From Paenibacillus sp. FSL H3-0469 (lineage in GTDB: Bacteria > Bacillota > Bacilli > Paenibacillales > Paenibacillaceae), in contig NZ_CP150302.1 of assembly GCF_038051945.1 (NCBI RefSeq), positions 1,116,001 to 1,180,000 of the forward strand: DNA of 64,000 nucleotides. The letters are read 5' to 3'. A model generated the notes under the pieces. It saw only the letters and a list, made by a program, of their open reading frames with translations, did not search any database and was not told the origin of the DNA. Below, in pieces: positions 17,089 to 26,657 of the stretch. Position numbers and translations under genes: made by a program. How positions within the stretch are numbered: the stretch's first letter is position 1; each line of letters starts with the position of its first letter.

Positions 17089-19947
17089 CTACAGCTCTCT
17101 TGCCTTCAGCTTCAGCTCATTCAAGAGGCCCATCGCCTGCAGCGGGGTCATGTTCATCAGATCCGCGCCTTGCACGGCGTTGATTAACTCTTTGAGCAGC
17201 GGATTGTCTTTGACGGCAGGTGCCGCTGCTCCGCCCTTGCGGTTCTTGCGCGGCTCTTCCTCGCCAAAGATAGACAGTTGTACCACTTCATTGTCCTCTT
17301 CCTCTACAGGAGAAGCAAGGGATACGGCAGCTTCCCGCTGTCCGGCAGCCATAGAAGCCGCTGCTTCGGGATGCGGATCTGGATGTACCGGAGCCCCCGT
17401 GGTGCGTTCACCCGAATAGGACTGGCTGCCTGTGGCAGTTCCCTCTCCGGCATCCGGCGTCTGCGCAGCGGTAGCCTGATTCTCCTCTATAACCGTTCCG
17501 CTCCCGCTCCGGTCACTGTAACCCGTGCCGTAATTCAGCGCTGCGCTGCCCGGCGGAGAAGCCTGCTCAATGCTCTGAAGCAGCCCGTAGGCCCGGTCTA
17601 TAATTCCTTCCGGCAATCCGGCCAGCCTTGCACAATAGATCCCGTAGCTGCTGTCCGCAGCTCCCGGCACCAGCTTGCGGAGGAAGTTCACCTTGTCGCC
17701 GCTCTCCTGGACCGCCATCGAATAATTCCGCAGCCCCTCAAGGCTCTGCTCCAGATGGGCCAGCTCATGGAAATGCGTCGAGACCAGTGCCTTACAGGCG
17801 ATGGTATCATGCACATATTCGATCACCGCCTGGGCAATCGCCATCCCCTCGCTGGTCGAGGTCCCCCGGCCCAGCTCATCGATGATGATCAGGCTGCGGG
17901 CAGTTGCTTTCTCGGTCATGACCTGAATGTCGGCCATCTCGACCATGAACGTGCTCTGGCCGCCGATCAGGTCGTCCGCTGCACCGATCCGCGTGAAGAT
18001 GCGGTCGATCAGTGCCACCTCGGCGCTGGCCGCAGGCACGAAGCAGCCGATCTGGGCCATGATGCAGATGAGCGCCACCTGGCGCATATACGTGCTTTTG
18101 CCGGCCATGTTCGGCCCTGTAATCAGCAGGATATTGCCCTCGTCCTTGCTGAGTGTGCTGCCGTTGGCAATGAACGCCGAATCCTTCAGCACCGCCTCCA
18201 CGACCGGATGGCGTCCGCCTTCGACCCGCAGATCATAGCTGTCGGACAGCTTCGGCTTCACGAACCGGTGCTCCGCGCTGACCGCTGCGAGGCACTGATA
18301 CACATCAATCTCTGCCACCTTCTCGGCCAGCGCCTGCAGGCGCGGAACCTGGCTGCTGATCCGCTCGCGCAGCTCGGTGAACAGACTGTATTCCAGATCT
18401 GTCATCTTGTCCTGGGCTTCCAGGATCAGCGCTTCCTTCTCCTTCAGCTCAGGCGTGACATAACGCTCGGCGTTGGCCAGTGTCTGCTTGCGCTCGTAAC
18501 GGCCTTCCGGCAGCGAGGACAGATTGGAGCGGGTAATTTCTATATAATATCCGAAGACTTTGTTGTAGCCGATCTTGAGGGATTTGATCCCGGTCACCTG
18601 GCGTTCCTTCGCTTCAAGCTCGGCAATCCAGCGCTTGCCGCTGCTGCTGGCTTCCCGCAGCTCGTCCAGCCGCTCATGGTAGCCCGCGCGGATAATTCCG
18701 CCGTCACGCACGGACACCGGTGCATCCTCCACAATCGCCCGTTCAATATCCTCACGAAGCTCCGCACATTCATCCATGGACGCGCCGATCTCCCTTAAGG
18801 TAGAAGAGCCGGAGGTCAGGCACATCTCCTTCAGCGCAGGAATCTGAGCCAGAGACAACCTCAGTGCATTCATATCCCGCCCGTTCGCGCTGCCGAAGGC
18901 AATCCGTCCGACCAGCCGCTCCAGATCGTAAATCTCCTTCAGCGCCCCGCGCAGATCCTCGCGGACGATGAACTGGTTATACAGATAATCGACGGCTTCC
19001 AGACGGCGCTCAATCGGCGCGCGCTGCAAGAGCGGCTTATCAATCCGGCGGCGCAGCAGGCGGCCGCCCATGGAGGTCTCGGTGCGGTCCAGGAGCCAGA
19101 GCAGCGAGCCTTTTTTGGAGCGTTCCCTCACAGTCTCGGTCAGTTCAAGATTACGCCGGGTGAACGGATCGAGAATCATATAATTCCCCGGCTCGTAAGG
19201 TGAGATCTGGGTAAGCTGTCCCAGGGAACGGCGCTGGGTCTCACTGAAATAGGAGATCAGCAGCGCCAGGGCACGGCCGCGCTCCTTCTCCAGCCGGACC
19301 CAGGCCGCTTCGCCGAATTGGCGGCGGGCCAGCGCTTCCTCCTGCTTGTCCCATGGGGTATAGACCACCGGCTTAGCCAGCAGAGAAGCTTCACTGCGCA
19401 GCTCCTCCAGCAGGGCCGAATCTCCGATAATCTCCGCAGGCTCATAGATACCAATCTCATCGCGCAGCCACTCGGTGCTTGCGAGTACCGAGGTAACATA
19501 CAGCTCACCTGTCGTCAAATCGCAGGCGGCCAGCGCCATCATCCCGTCTTCCTCTGTTACGCAGACGAGATAGTTGTTGCTTTTGTCCGAAATGATCTTG
19601 CCGTCCATCACCGTACCTGGTGTTACGACCCGGACGATATCGCGGCGGACCATCCCTTTGGTCACCGCAGGATCATCCAGCTGCTCGCAGATCGCGACCT
19701 TGTAGCCCTTCTCGATCAGTCGCTGTATGTACCCCTCGGCGGCATGATACGGCACACCGCACATCGGAATTTTTTCCCCGATCCCGCCATCGCGGCCTGT
19801 TAAAGTAATCTCAAGCTCTTTGGATGCAAGCAGCGCATCCTCAAAGAACATTTCATAGAAATCGCCCAGACGAAAGAAAAGGAAAGCATCTTTAGCCCCT
19901 TCCTTGACTTTGAGATACTGCTGAATCATCGGCGTATAGTTTGCCAT
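17089..19947 (-). CDS. mutS: DNA mismatch recognition ATPase MutS
   Basis: 952 residues, longer than the usual 850-870 because of a low-complexity insert (about 815-905, Ser/Gly/Thr/Ala/Glu-rich) before the C-terminal helices. Mismatch-binding GDFYEMFFEDA near residue 28-38, Walker A GPNMAGKST near 610, IIDELGRGTST near 690, and THFHELAHLE near 725. It finds mismatches and recruits MutL. GGAGG 6 nt before the ATG. Normally follows cotE directly; here 4 kb separate them. Confidence 0.97.
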   Translation of the reverse strand: MANYTPMIQQYLKVKEGAKDAFLFFRLGDFYEMFFEDALLASKELEITLTGRDGGIGEKIPMCGVPYHAAEGYIQRLIEKGYKVAICEQLDDPAVTKGMVRRDIVRVVTPGTVMDGKIISDKSNNYLVCVTEEDGMMALAACDLTTGELYVTSVLASTEWLRDEIGIYEPAEIIGDSALLEELRSEASLLAKPVVYTPWDKQEEALARRQFGEAAWVRLEKERGRALALLISYFSETQRRSLGQLTQISPYEPGNYMILDPFTRRNLELTETVRERSKKGSLLWLLDRTETSMGGRLLRRRIDKPLLQRAPIERRLEAVDYLYNQFIVREDLRGALKEIYDLERLVGRIAFGSANGRDMNALRLSLAQIPALKEMCLTSGSSTLREIGASMDECAELREDIERAIVEDAPVSVRDGGIIRAGYHERLDELREASSSGKRWIAELEAKERQVTGIKSLKIGYNKVFGYYIEITRSNLSSLPEGRYERKQTLANAERYVTPELKEKEALILEAQDKMTDLEYSLFTELRERISSQVPRLQALAEKVAEIDVYQCLAAVSAEHRFVKPKLSDSYDLRVEGGRHPVVEAVLKDSAFIANGSTLSKDEGNILLITGPNMAGKSTYMRQVALICIMAQIGCFVPAASAEVALIDRIFTRIGAADDLIGGQSTFMVEMADIQVMTEKATARSLIIIDELGRGTSTSEGMAIAQAVIEYVHDTIACKALVSTHFHELAHLEQSLEGLRNYSMAVQESGDKVNFLRKLVPGAADSSYGIYCARLAGLPEGIIDRAYGLLQSIEQASPPGSAALNYGTGYSDRSGSGTVIEENQATAAQTPDAGEGTATGSQSYSGERTTGAPVHPDPHPEAAASMAAGQREAAVSLASPVEEEDNEVVQLSIFGEEEPRKNRKGGAAAPAVKDNPLLKELINAVQGADLMNMTPLQAMGLLNELKLKAREL

Positions 19948-20035
19948 CGTCTACCTCCATACCTGCTTCATACTGTTCTCTATTATAGCAGAAACTCCGC
20001 TCCCCGGGTTACCCCCGGCAAGCACGCGGCGTTTG

Positions 20036-20480
20036 CTAAAAGTTGGGGCGGGTGTGGCGGGCGCTGGGGGCGGGTTGTTCGTGGGGAATTAGGGTCTTTG
20101 TTGGGAGGATGCGCGATGTGAGTGTAGGAGATATGGTGGTTTGAGGGTCGGAGTAATGCGGAGATGTTGGGGGCAGGTGTAAGGACGGGGTGAGGCGGAT
20201 AATGGGGCGGTCGTGAGTAGCTGCTGTGGAGGAGATACGCGTGCGAGGGCAGGGTGAGACGGAATGCTAGGGCAGGCGGAGATGTGCGGAGCGAGAGTAA
20301 ACTGTGGGGAGAGATGCGCGTGCGAGGGGCTGAGTGAGATGGGATGCTGGGCGGGGTAAGGGTGTGGGGGCGGGTGTGTGGAGCTTGTGGGTGATCGAGT
20401 CTAAGAGCTGAGTGAGACGGTATACTGGGCTAGTCGGAGATGTGGGGGCGGGTGAGAGTAACTTATGGGGATCGAGTGTA
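20036..20480. repeat. G-rich, non-coding, degenerate repeats of about 79 bp
   Basis: The + strand is strikingly rich in G (many GGGG and GGCGGG runs) with few C. Similar segments begin near 20234, 20313, 20393 and 20470 (spacing 79, 80, 77), each with GA(T)-CGCGTGCGAGG or GATCGAGT then GAGTGAGA-GG-ATGCTGGGC. No ORF has coding character. Strong strand asymmetry could permit G-quadruplexes or R-loops. Confidence 0.7.
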
Positions 20481-20817
20481 ATGTGTATGCGGAAGAATGT
20501 TGGTCAAAAAATCAGTACAGAATGTGGGTGAGCATATCGGTGCAGCTGAGAACGCTTGGTCAGAGTGCGGACTGCATGTGGTAGGAATATAGTTGAGAAT
20601 GCTGGGTGAGGATGTGGCGCTGGCGGGTGTAACTTCTGGGGGATTGCAAGTGTGGCGTGCCGAATGGGGCTGCATGTGTGAGCGAAAAATATGGTGGCGG
20701 AGGCCCAGACCATCATAATGAAGCATGGTGCTGAGAGTTCCCGGTAATTTTTTCATTCTATTGCACTTTATACTTTAGATGGTCCTGTAAATAGCTAAAA
20801 AATGGGATCTGTTGCAA

Positions 20818-21202
20818 TTTGTACAGTAGAAATCCTGAAAACAAGAGTTTTCGGACCAAATCCCAGAAATCTAATGTACGAAATACATTAGAATGAATCA
20901 CAGCGCTGGGAAACGGCGATTCTGCTGCAGTAAATACAATCACTTTGATAACCACTTCCTTAATGACTCCACCAGACCCATGTAGTTGCGATAGCGGGGT
21001 TAGAATAGTAGTTGTATTGGGCGTTAGGCTTAATTGCAGTTCGTACAACTAAAACGTCCGATATTCCACCGATTATCCATTTAGTTGTAATCTGTACATA
21101 TAAAAACCCATCTGTACTTGGGTTCTGGCGATTCGGGCAAATTTAGTTGTACACACTACAATTAGAAGAGAAAAAGCTTCTTTTAGAGTGTGTTTAGTTG
21201 TA
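20818..21202. repeat. dispersed TTTAGTTGTA elements and a perfect inverted repeat
   Basis: TTTAGTTGTA occurs at 21080-21089, 21142-21151 and 21193-21202, each followed within 12 nt by a GTACA or TACA sequence, with relatives at 20818 and 21041. At 20871-20891 CTAATGTA and TACATTAG form a perfect inverted repeat around 5 nt. No gene was found between 19948 and 21458. Confidence 0.65.
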
Positions 21203-21375
21203 CAGAGTACACCTATCGCTAGGCACCTATCACTGAATGATCGCTTCGAACGAAGTTTCATATAATGGGCGCAAGTTTGAAGGGGATGATTAGCTGAGTA
21301 ACTTAAGTATTCAGAGTAATTTAGAGTACTTGTAGTAATTTAGAGCAATTGTGCACAGTAGTTTGTTTTTAAAAC

Positions 21376-21434
21376 AGCCGCCATAGTTACAGATTTCCAC
21401 ACCTAGCGGTGCAGAAAAGCTGTAACCGGCGGCT
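21376..21434 (-). terminator. large hairpin downstream of the amidoligase-like gene
   Basis: Arms of about 15-17 nt (AGCCGCC-ATAG-TTACAG and CTGTAACCGGCGGCT) around a 25-nt loop, then TTTTAAAAAC on the minus strand. Confidence 0.65.
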
Positions 21435-21458
21435 ATCTGGACTTGACGGCGGCGGGCT

Positions 21459-23144
21459 CTATTGATAAGCATCCGCCCGCCCGGAGGGCAGCGCCCCGGA
21501 GTCCGGCGGGGCGCTCCGTACCCAGGAGCCGCGGATATCCCGCGACTCATCCCAGCTCTGCTGCTCCGCTATGGCGCGCAGCAGCGGATCAATCCACCGG
21601 GCGGCGGCAGCGTAGCCGCCCAGTGCGCGCAGCTGCGCCTCCAGGGGAGGCCAGGCTGTGCGCAGAAGGTCTTTGCCGCCGCTGTAGAAGGCGGCATGCA
21701 GGTCTTCCCGGTCGAGCGGACGCAGCGGCAGGTCTTCATAATGGCTCACGATCAGGTGAGCCAGGCAGACCGCGCCTTTGGCGATGACCGGGGAGACCAG
21801 GAAGCTCGGCAGGGTCCGGTACTCGAAGCCGCCATGCGGCTGAGGACGGAAATCGCCGAGCACGCCATAGCGGGGACGCCGGGCCGCAGCCCGGATGTCC
21901 TCCAGCAGGAACAGGGGCAGCGCTAGATAGTTATCTAGCGCGCGCAGGAGCGGCGCACACAGCGTGACGCCGCTGAAGTGCAGGTGGCCGCCGAGGGCCC
22001 AGCCCCGCAGCGGCATACCTCCCGCCCGCCAGCGCAGCGAGCGGTCGGCAATGAGCCGGTCCGCCTCGCGTGCGGCGGACATCAGCTGCGCCAGCAGCGC
22101 GCGCGGTTCCCCGCGCGGCGCAGGGCGCAGCTCCGCCACCGGGAACACGCCGCGCGTTCCCGGGGGTCCGGCGTCGCAGCCCGCGACGCCGTCCATGGGC
22201 AGGTACCGCGACGCCGGCACGACGCGGCCCGTGGATTCCCGGAGCAGCAGGAACTCCGGGTCCATGCCCATGAGCAGCCCAGGCCGGCCCGGCTGCTCAC
22301 TGTCGAGCATCCGAGCAAGCGCTGCGGATGCTGACCGGTACGGCTCAGGCAGCGCTCCTGAGGAATCAGGCATCACCGGAGTAATGCCTGTCACCATATA
22401 CCGCCGCCCGCCCATGGCCCGCAGCTCCACCTCGCCGCTGTCCAGCCCCAGACTATAGAGCGCCCGCACCGCTGTAGTCCGCAGAACCCCCGCAGTCCCC
22501 CGCAAATCCCTTCCCCCACCACCTAAACTGCCAAGCTCATCCCCACGACTCCCATACTCACCCTGCCCTTCAACTCCCCCACCAACACTCCAGTACTCAC
22601 CTTGCCCTTCAGCTCCTCCCACACCACTCCCATACTCATCTTGCCCCCCTGCTACTCCCTCACTACTCCCATACTCACCTTGCCCTCCAGCACCTACTCC
22701 ATTACTCCCATCCCCATCTCGCCCTCCAGCTACACGCCCAACGCTCTCATACTCCCCTTGCTCTCCAGCTCCTCCCATACCATTCCTATACTCCCCCTGC
22801 CCTCCGACTCCCCCACCATCACGCTCATACTCCCCTTGCCCTCCAACTCCCAGCCCGCCGCTCCCATCCCTACCCAACCATCCAGCCGCTCCCCCGCCAG
22901 CGCCCATAGCTGCTCCCGCTCCAAGCGGCTGGCAGTCCAGCACGGCCAGATTGAAGATGAGCACGCGGTAGTGCTGTCTGTAGCTTGCAGGGTCTTGTCC
23001 ATGTGAGTGGGCATGGGTACCTCTTGTATCTTGCCGCGACCCTCTAGCGATAGAATCGGAGTCGGCCTCAATCCCGCAGCGCCGGAGCCTGCGTTCCATC
23101 TGCTCCGGCGCAAGCTGCCGGAATACGTTCAGCCCTTCATTCAT
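21459..23144 (-). CDS. putative amidoligase (COOH-NH2 ligase type 2) with Gly-rich repeat insert
   Basis: 561 residues from ATG at 23144 (GGAGG 8 nt upstream). The C-terminal half has amidoligase-type motifs: GMDPEFLLL near 290, ELRP near 333, GGHLHFSG near 385 and FEYRTLPS near 440. These fit the glutamine-synthetase-like fold of phage phiEco32-type COOH-NH2 ligases, which join a carboxylate to an amine using ATP; the target is unknown. Between an N-terminal domain and the catalytic part lie eight to nine 13-residue repeats of GGQGEY type (about residues 86-202). Very GC-rich. It separates cotE from mutS. Confidence 0.72.
   Translation of the reverse strand: MNEGLNVFRQLAPEQMERRLRRCGIEADSDSIARGSRQDTRGTHAHSHGQDPASYRQHYRVLIFNLAVLDCQPLGAGAAMGAGGGAAGWLGRDGSGGLGVGGQGEYERDGGGVGGQGEYRNGMGGAGEQGEYESVGRVAGGRDGDGSNGVGAGGQGEYGSSEGVAGGQDEYGSGVGGAEGQGEYWSVGGGVEGQGEYGSRGDELGSLGGGGRDLRGTAGVLRTTAVRALYSLGLDSGEVELRAMGGRRYMVTGITPVMPDSSGALPEPYRSASAALARMLDSEQPGRPGLLMGMDPEFLLLRESTGRVVPASRYLPMDGVAGCDAGPPGTRGVFPVAELRPAPRGEPRALLAQLMSAAREADRLIADRSLRWRAGGMPLRGWALGGHLHFSGVTLCAPLLRALDNYLALPLFLLEDIRAAARRPRYGVLGDFRPQPHGGFEYRTLPSFLVSPVIAKGAVCLAHLIVSHYEDLPLRPLDREDLHAAFYSGGKDLLRTAWPPLEAQLRALGGYAAAARWIDPLLRAIAEQQSWDESRDIRGSWVRSAPPDSGALPSGRADAYQ
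22537..22885 (-). repeat. 39-bp in-frame minisatellite encoding GQGEY repeats
   Basis: Eight to nine 39-bp units inside the amidoligase-like gene, coding 13-residue units such as GGQGEY-X3-G-X3. One unit is degenerate (GGRDGDGSNGVGA). The period is a multiple of three, so copy number can change without a frameshift. Confidence 0.85.
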
Positions 23145-23502
23145 GTCTAATGCCTCCGCCCATACGAAATTCCTCAGTGCCTTATCCCCTTGCGTACCAT
23201 CCTGTACCGGACAATACCCTTTGAGCATAAGCCGCTGAGGAAGCCTGACCCCCAAATGTTCAAGTGGAAATAGCGTGAAAACCAAAGTAAAAATAATACA
23301 TATATAAGACCGTATAAAAATTGAACCCGAAGCTTGATCGCCGCTGCGGTGTATACTTAGACATCCGAACGCCGCCCTGTTTAAATTCCCTGATGAATGC
23401 CGCTTCTCCAGCGCAAGCCTCCCCCTCCGCATCCCTGTGCCTTGAAGGATACTCAACAACCTGAAGCCTAAATCCTTACCCTGCAAAAAATATTTTTATA
23501 TT
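23145..23502. other. gap upstream of the amidoligase-like gene
   Basis: About 360 bp with no convincing gene. The amidoligase frame stays open upstream to 23486 but without a ribosome-binding site there; an ATG near 23229 is possible but weaker than the one at 23144. AT-rich stretches near 23290 and 23490-23510 could hold a promoter, but no clear -35/-10 pair was found. Confidence 0.4.
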
Positions 23503-23530
23503 TTAAAAAAAAGAGGGCATTCGCCCTCTA
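23503..23530 (-). terminator. intrinsic terminator of cotE
   Basis: AGAGGGC (23513-23519) and GCCCTCT (23524-23530), a 4-nt loop, then a run of eight T on the minus strand, 70 bp after cotE. Confidence 0.88.
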
Positions 23531-23599
23531 CGCCGCTGCCCTCTCATCATATAATGGATCATAACCCACACAGTACTTCAGGCAGCGGCGCATTCCTTC

Positions 23600-24157
23600 C
23601 TACAACTCATCATCCAGAGCGTCAGGGTCCAGATCATCGTAATCATAATTCTCGCCTTCAAAATCATAATCCTTGTCTTCCAGATCGTCACTCTGATCAC
23701 TGACAAACACGCGGAGCTTGGTCTCAGCCACCAGTTCCGCATCGAACTCGCGTTCCACGCGGAGTGTCACACTGCCTCCGCCCGGTGATACCCCGGCTTC
23801 CACACAATTGGGTTCCTGCGTTGCCTCCGCAGAGACCTGTGCCGTGGAAGCACGGTGTCTCGGGTCGAGGTACGACAATGGAATAAGCTCCACATAGGAG
23901 ACCGTTTCCTTGGCAACCTCGGTCTGCTTGTTTTTGTCGTACGAATACCAGATGTTCACATCATAGGTACCAATCACTTCGATTCCGTTCCCGGCGGCAA
24001 CCGCTTCGTACTGGTGGTTAATGATCCAAGCCCCCAGAATACTAGTCGGATGATGTGGCGGAGTCACGGTATGGGTTGCTGTAGAGAACTTACGACCTTT
24101 GCCGCAAATTGCCTTCGTAATGATCTCCCTTGTTTGACGTTTATGGCTTAATGACAT
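23600..24157 (-). CDS. cotE: outer spore coat morphogenetic protein CotE
   Basis: 185 residues from ATG at 24157 (GGAGGAGG 7 nt upstream). REIITKAICGKGRKFSTATHTV near 9-30, SSILGAWIINHQYEA-like segment near 39-53 (here TSILGAWIINH), DVNIWYSYDKNKQTEV near 67, QEPNCVEAGVSPGG near 112, and a very acidic C-terminal tail (from about 155). It organises the outer coat around the forespore. In Bacillus it lies between ymcA (ricA) and mutS. Confidence 0.96.
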   Translation of the reverse strand: MSLSHKRQTREIITKAICGKGRKFSTATHTVTPPHHPTSILGAWIINHQYEAVAAGNGIEVIGTYDVNIWYSYDKNKQTEVAKETVSYVELIPLSYLDPRHRASTAQVSAEATQEPNCVEAGVSPGGGSVTLRVEREFDAELVAETKLRVFVSDQSDDLEDKDYDFEGENYDYDDLDPDALDDEL

Positions 24158-24191
24158 CTTTGAACCTCCTCCATACAATCATTCACTATCA

Positions 24192-24199
24192 AGTGTATG
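24192..24199 (-). promoter_or_regulatory. possible sigma-E -10 box of cotE
   Basis: On the minus strand CATACACT matches the sigma-E -10 pattern CATACANT, 35 bp before the cotE start. The -35 region is not convincing, so this is tentative. Confidence 0.35.
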
Positions 24200-24334
24200 C
24201 ACGTTCTGGGCATTTGTTGATTGTTAGAGTAGAAATAAATTTGGGTAAGCCCTCAGATGCCGTAACTGAAGCCCTTTGCTTCATTTTATTGCCGGATTTA
24301 GTCCATTATGAGTCTCCTGATCCGAAAAAAAACA

Positions 24335-24373
24335 AAAGTAGCGGCTCCCCCAAACCGGGAAAACCGCTACTTT
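24335..24373 (-). terminator. terminator of the HD-GYP gene, possibly bidirectional
   Basis: A 10-bp stem AAAGTAGCGG/CCGCTACTTT, with T-runs on both sides, 44 bp after the HD-GYP stop. Confidence 0.85.
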
Positions 24374-24416
24374 TTGTTGTGCCAACATCTTAAGCCGGGA
24401 AGGGCCAGGCTCTCTG

Positions 24417-25436
24417 CTAGGAAAGCACACGTACGATACCAAGCTGCCGGTGGCGGCTGAGATCGATGAAGTCCTCACCGATGTTCACCAGCGGACGCAG
24501 CGGGTCATGGGCCAGAATCATAATGATTTTGCCGATCTGCCCGTCCGTCAGGAGCACCTCATTGCCGATCATCGACTGCATCAGCTTATTAATGAACACA
24601 CTGCAGATATACGGGTCCAGCTTGCCGTAGACATTCTCGTCCATCTGCTTAAGCACCTCATACAGCGGCGCGGCTGTACGGTAGAACCGGTCCGAAGTCA
24701 TCGCGTGGAAAATATCCGCCACCGCTACGATCTTGCTGAAATCCGTAATCCGGTGGCCCAGCACGCCGAACGGATAGCCGCTGCCGTCCATCCGTTCGTG
24801 ATGCTGCAGCGCCACGAGCGCCTGCATATGATTGGTGCCCACCGTATCGCGGATCATCTCATAGCCATAGGTCGTGTGCTTCTTCATCAGGGCATATTCA
24901 TCCTCACTCAGCGGACCCGGCTTGGTAAGGATCTCGGCCGGAATCATAATTTTGCCGATATCATGCAGCGTCGCAGCAATCGTCAGCATACTCAGCTCGT
25001 CAGGCTTCAGCTTCAGCCATTTGCCGAGCAGTGTAGAGATGATCCCTACTGCCACATTATGCCTGTATGTATAATCATCCTTAGTCTGCAGCGCAGACAA
25101 TATTCCAAAGAAATCATTCTTCTCGCTCACCTGCTGGATGAACGGGATCACTTCATTCCTAAGCTCAATCATCGGCAGACGCTTCGTCTTCGTATAGCGC
25201 AGCTGTTCAAAAATACTCTCCATTGCCGCCGTACAGTCATCCACAGCCAGCTGATAGAATGCAGCGCTATCGACCTGGACCACATCCTGCGGCTCCAGAA
25301 CGATCTTGTGCTGCGTAATCAGGCGGATATGCTCTCCGGTGAGCAGGGTCAATGCCGGCAAGACAAATACACCGCTATGATTAAAAAGGTTCGCTACCAG
25401 CTGTTTGCCGATATATTGATCATTGCTGTTATTCAT
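24417..25436 (-). CDS. HD-GYP domain phosphodiesterase
   Basis: 339 residues from ATG at 25436. The HD motif LHDIGKIMIP is near 155 and the GYP motif HHERMDGSGYPFG near 210, with HNVAVG near 130. All main metal ligands appear present, so cyclic di-GMP (or a related cyclic dinucleotide) hydrolysis is likely. The first 100 residues are a family-specific N-terminal region without a recognised sensor domain. No membrane span. It stands alone between cotE and the exporter-like gene. Confidence 0.9.
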   Translation of the reverse strand: MNNSNDQYIGKQLVANLFNHSGVFVLPALTLLTGEHIRLITQHKIVLEPQDVVQVDSAAFYQLAVDDCTAAMESIFEQLRYTKTKRLPMIELRNEVIPFIQQVSEKNDFFGILSALQTKDDYTYRHNVAVGIISTLLGKWLKLKPDELSMLTIAATLHDIGKIMIPAEILTKPGPLSEDEYALMKKHTTYGYEMIRDTVGTNHMQALVALQHHERMDGSGYPFGVLGHRITDFSKIVAVADIFHAMTSDRFYRTAAPLYEVLKQMDENVYGKLDPYICSVFINKLMQSMIGNEVLLTDGQIGKIIMILAHDPLRPLVNIGEDFIDLSRHRQLGIVRVLS

Positions 25437-25572
25437 ATTCCTCACCTGCCAGACCAAGATTCTTGAGTTTTGGACATCACTTAAGAGACAAGCTCACTTG
25501 CGGTGCTTATGTTTCTTATCGTTATTTTACACCGGATTGTGAATACCTGACACCTAAATTACATGGATTTGC

Positions 25573-26562
25573 TTACGCTTTGCCCTTCGCAGGCTGCTTG
25601 TCCTTCGCCGGACGCAGCTCCACCGGGCTTTTATAGCGTTTGGCAATCTTAAGATACAGCGCAAGCTCACGGCATAATTGCAGAATCGCGGAGCGGATCT
25701 CGAATTCCTCACGCGAATCCGGCAGCTCCATCTCCTGGAACTCCTGCTGCAGCTCCTCCAGCAGCCGTTCGGTCCGGCCGGTATATTCCTCAGCCAGCAC
25801 ATCACCGCTAAGCTGGTCGAACAGCTCTGCCACCATATCTCCGTGCGGCAGCTGCCGGTAGACCTGCGAGAGCAGCTGCATCATATTCTGGATGGACTCC
25901 AGCTGCTCCTTACGCATATAGAAGTACACATTCCAGGCTTCATCCGGGTGGATCACATGATTCTCCATTTCCCTGGATGCCGCGCTCAGCCCCTTCTGTA
26001 CAGCCTCCCCTGCCCCGATCAGCTCTTTCCCGTCCCAGATATAGCCGGGATCACGGAGCGTTCTGGCCATTTGCCGGAAGATGACCGAGAAGTAGCCGTC
26101 CACCTCTTTGCGGATGCCCGCAATGATCCCGCCGGTCTGCGGCATATAGATGAAGTTCACAAGTCCGGCGGAGCCGAGGCCGATAATCAGCAGCTCCACC
26201 TGTTGCAGCAGGATATGAACCGTGATATCAGCTTGTCCAAACACGCGGAACACAATGACCGAGCTGGTGACGATCCCTTCCTTGAAGCCGGATTTGACGA
26301 TCAGCGGGAAGCCGAACAATACATACAGTCCTAGTACCCAATAATGAAAGCCCAGGGCCCAAAACAGAATACAGCCCAAAAAGAGTCCCACCAATGAGGC
26401 GAAAAAGCGCGCCGAAATCGTGCGTAGACTCCTTTTACGGGTCGTTTCCACCCCGAGAATGGCCAGCAATCCCGCGCTTTGGGCATTAGGGATACCAGCG
26501 GCGGCTGCCAGCAGAATAGACAGCAGAGTTGCAGCCGCCGTTTTAATAATACGAAATCCCAT
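25573..26562 (-). CDS. aromatic acid exporter family membrane protein (DUF939-like)
   Basis: 329 residues. The N-terminal half (about 1-140) holds five or six hydrophobic helices (LLSILLAAAAGI, ASLVGLFLGCILFWALG, VLGLYVLFGFPLIV and others). The C-terminal half is soluble and helical (LLEELQQEFQEMELPDSREEFEI near 265-290) and ends in a Lys-rich tail. This two-part plan matches the ArAE/DUF939 group. The substrate is unknown. ATG start; convergent or adjacent operons on the same strand. Confidence 0.82.
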   Translation of the reverse strand: MGFRIIKTAAATLLSILLAAAAGIPNAQSAGLLAILGVETTRKRSLRTISARFFASLVGLFLGCILFWALGFHYWVLGLYVLFGFPLIVKSGFKEGIVTSSVIVFRVFGQADITVHILLQQVELLIIGLGSAGLVNFIYMPQTGGIIAGIRKEVDGYFSVIFRQMARTLRDPGYIWDGKELIGAGEAVQKGLSAASREMENHVIHPDEAWNVYFYMRKEQLESIQNMMQLLSQVYRQLPHGDMVAELFDQLSGDVLAEEYTGRTERLLEELQQEFQEMELPDSREEFEIRSAILQLCRELALYLKIAKRYKSPVELRPAKDKQPAKGKA

Positions 26563-26657
26563 GTGAATATCTCTCCTACACCGTTAAGCTTCAACATTCA
26601 GATAAAGATATAGTCATGGTACAAGATTTTGCCAAGAGACACAATATGACATGGTTC

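Noticed and set aside
16729-17187. Repetitive ORFs (MYAVFHIHSGR-type) across the 52-bp array
   Set aside because: All three frames give similar repeats because the period is not a multiple of three; no start signals.
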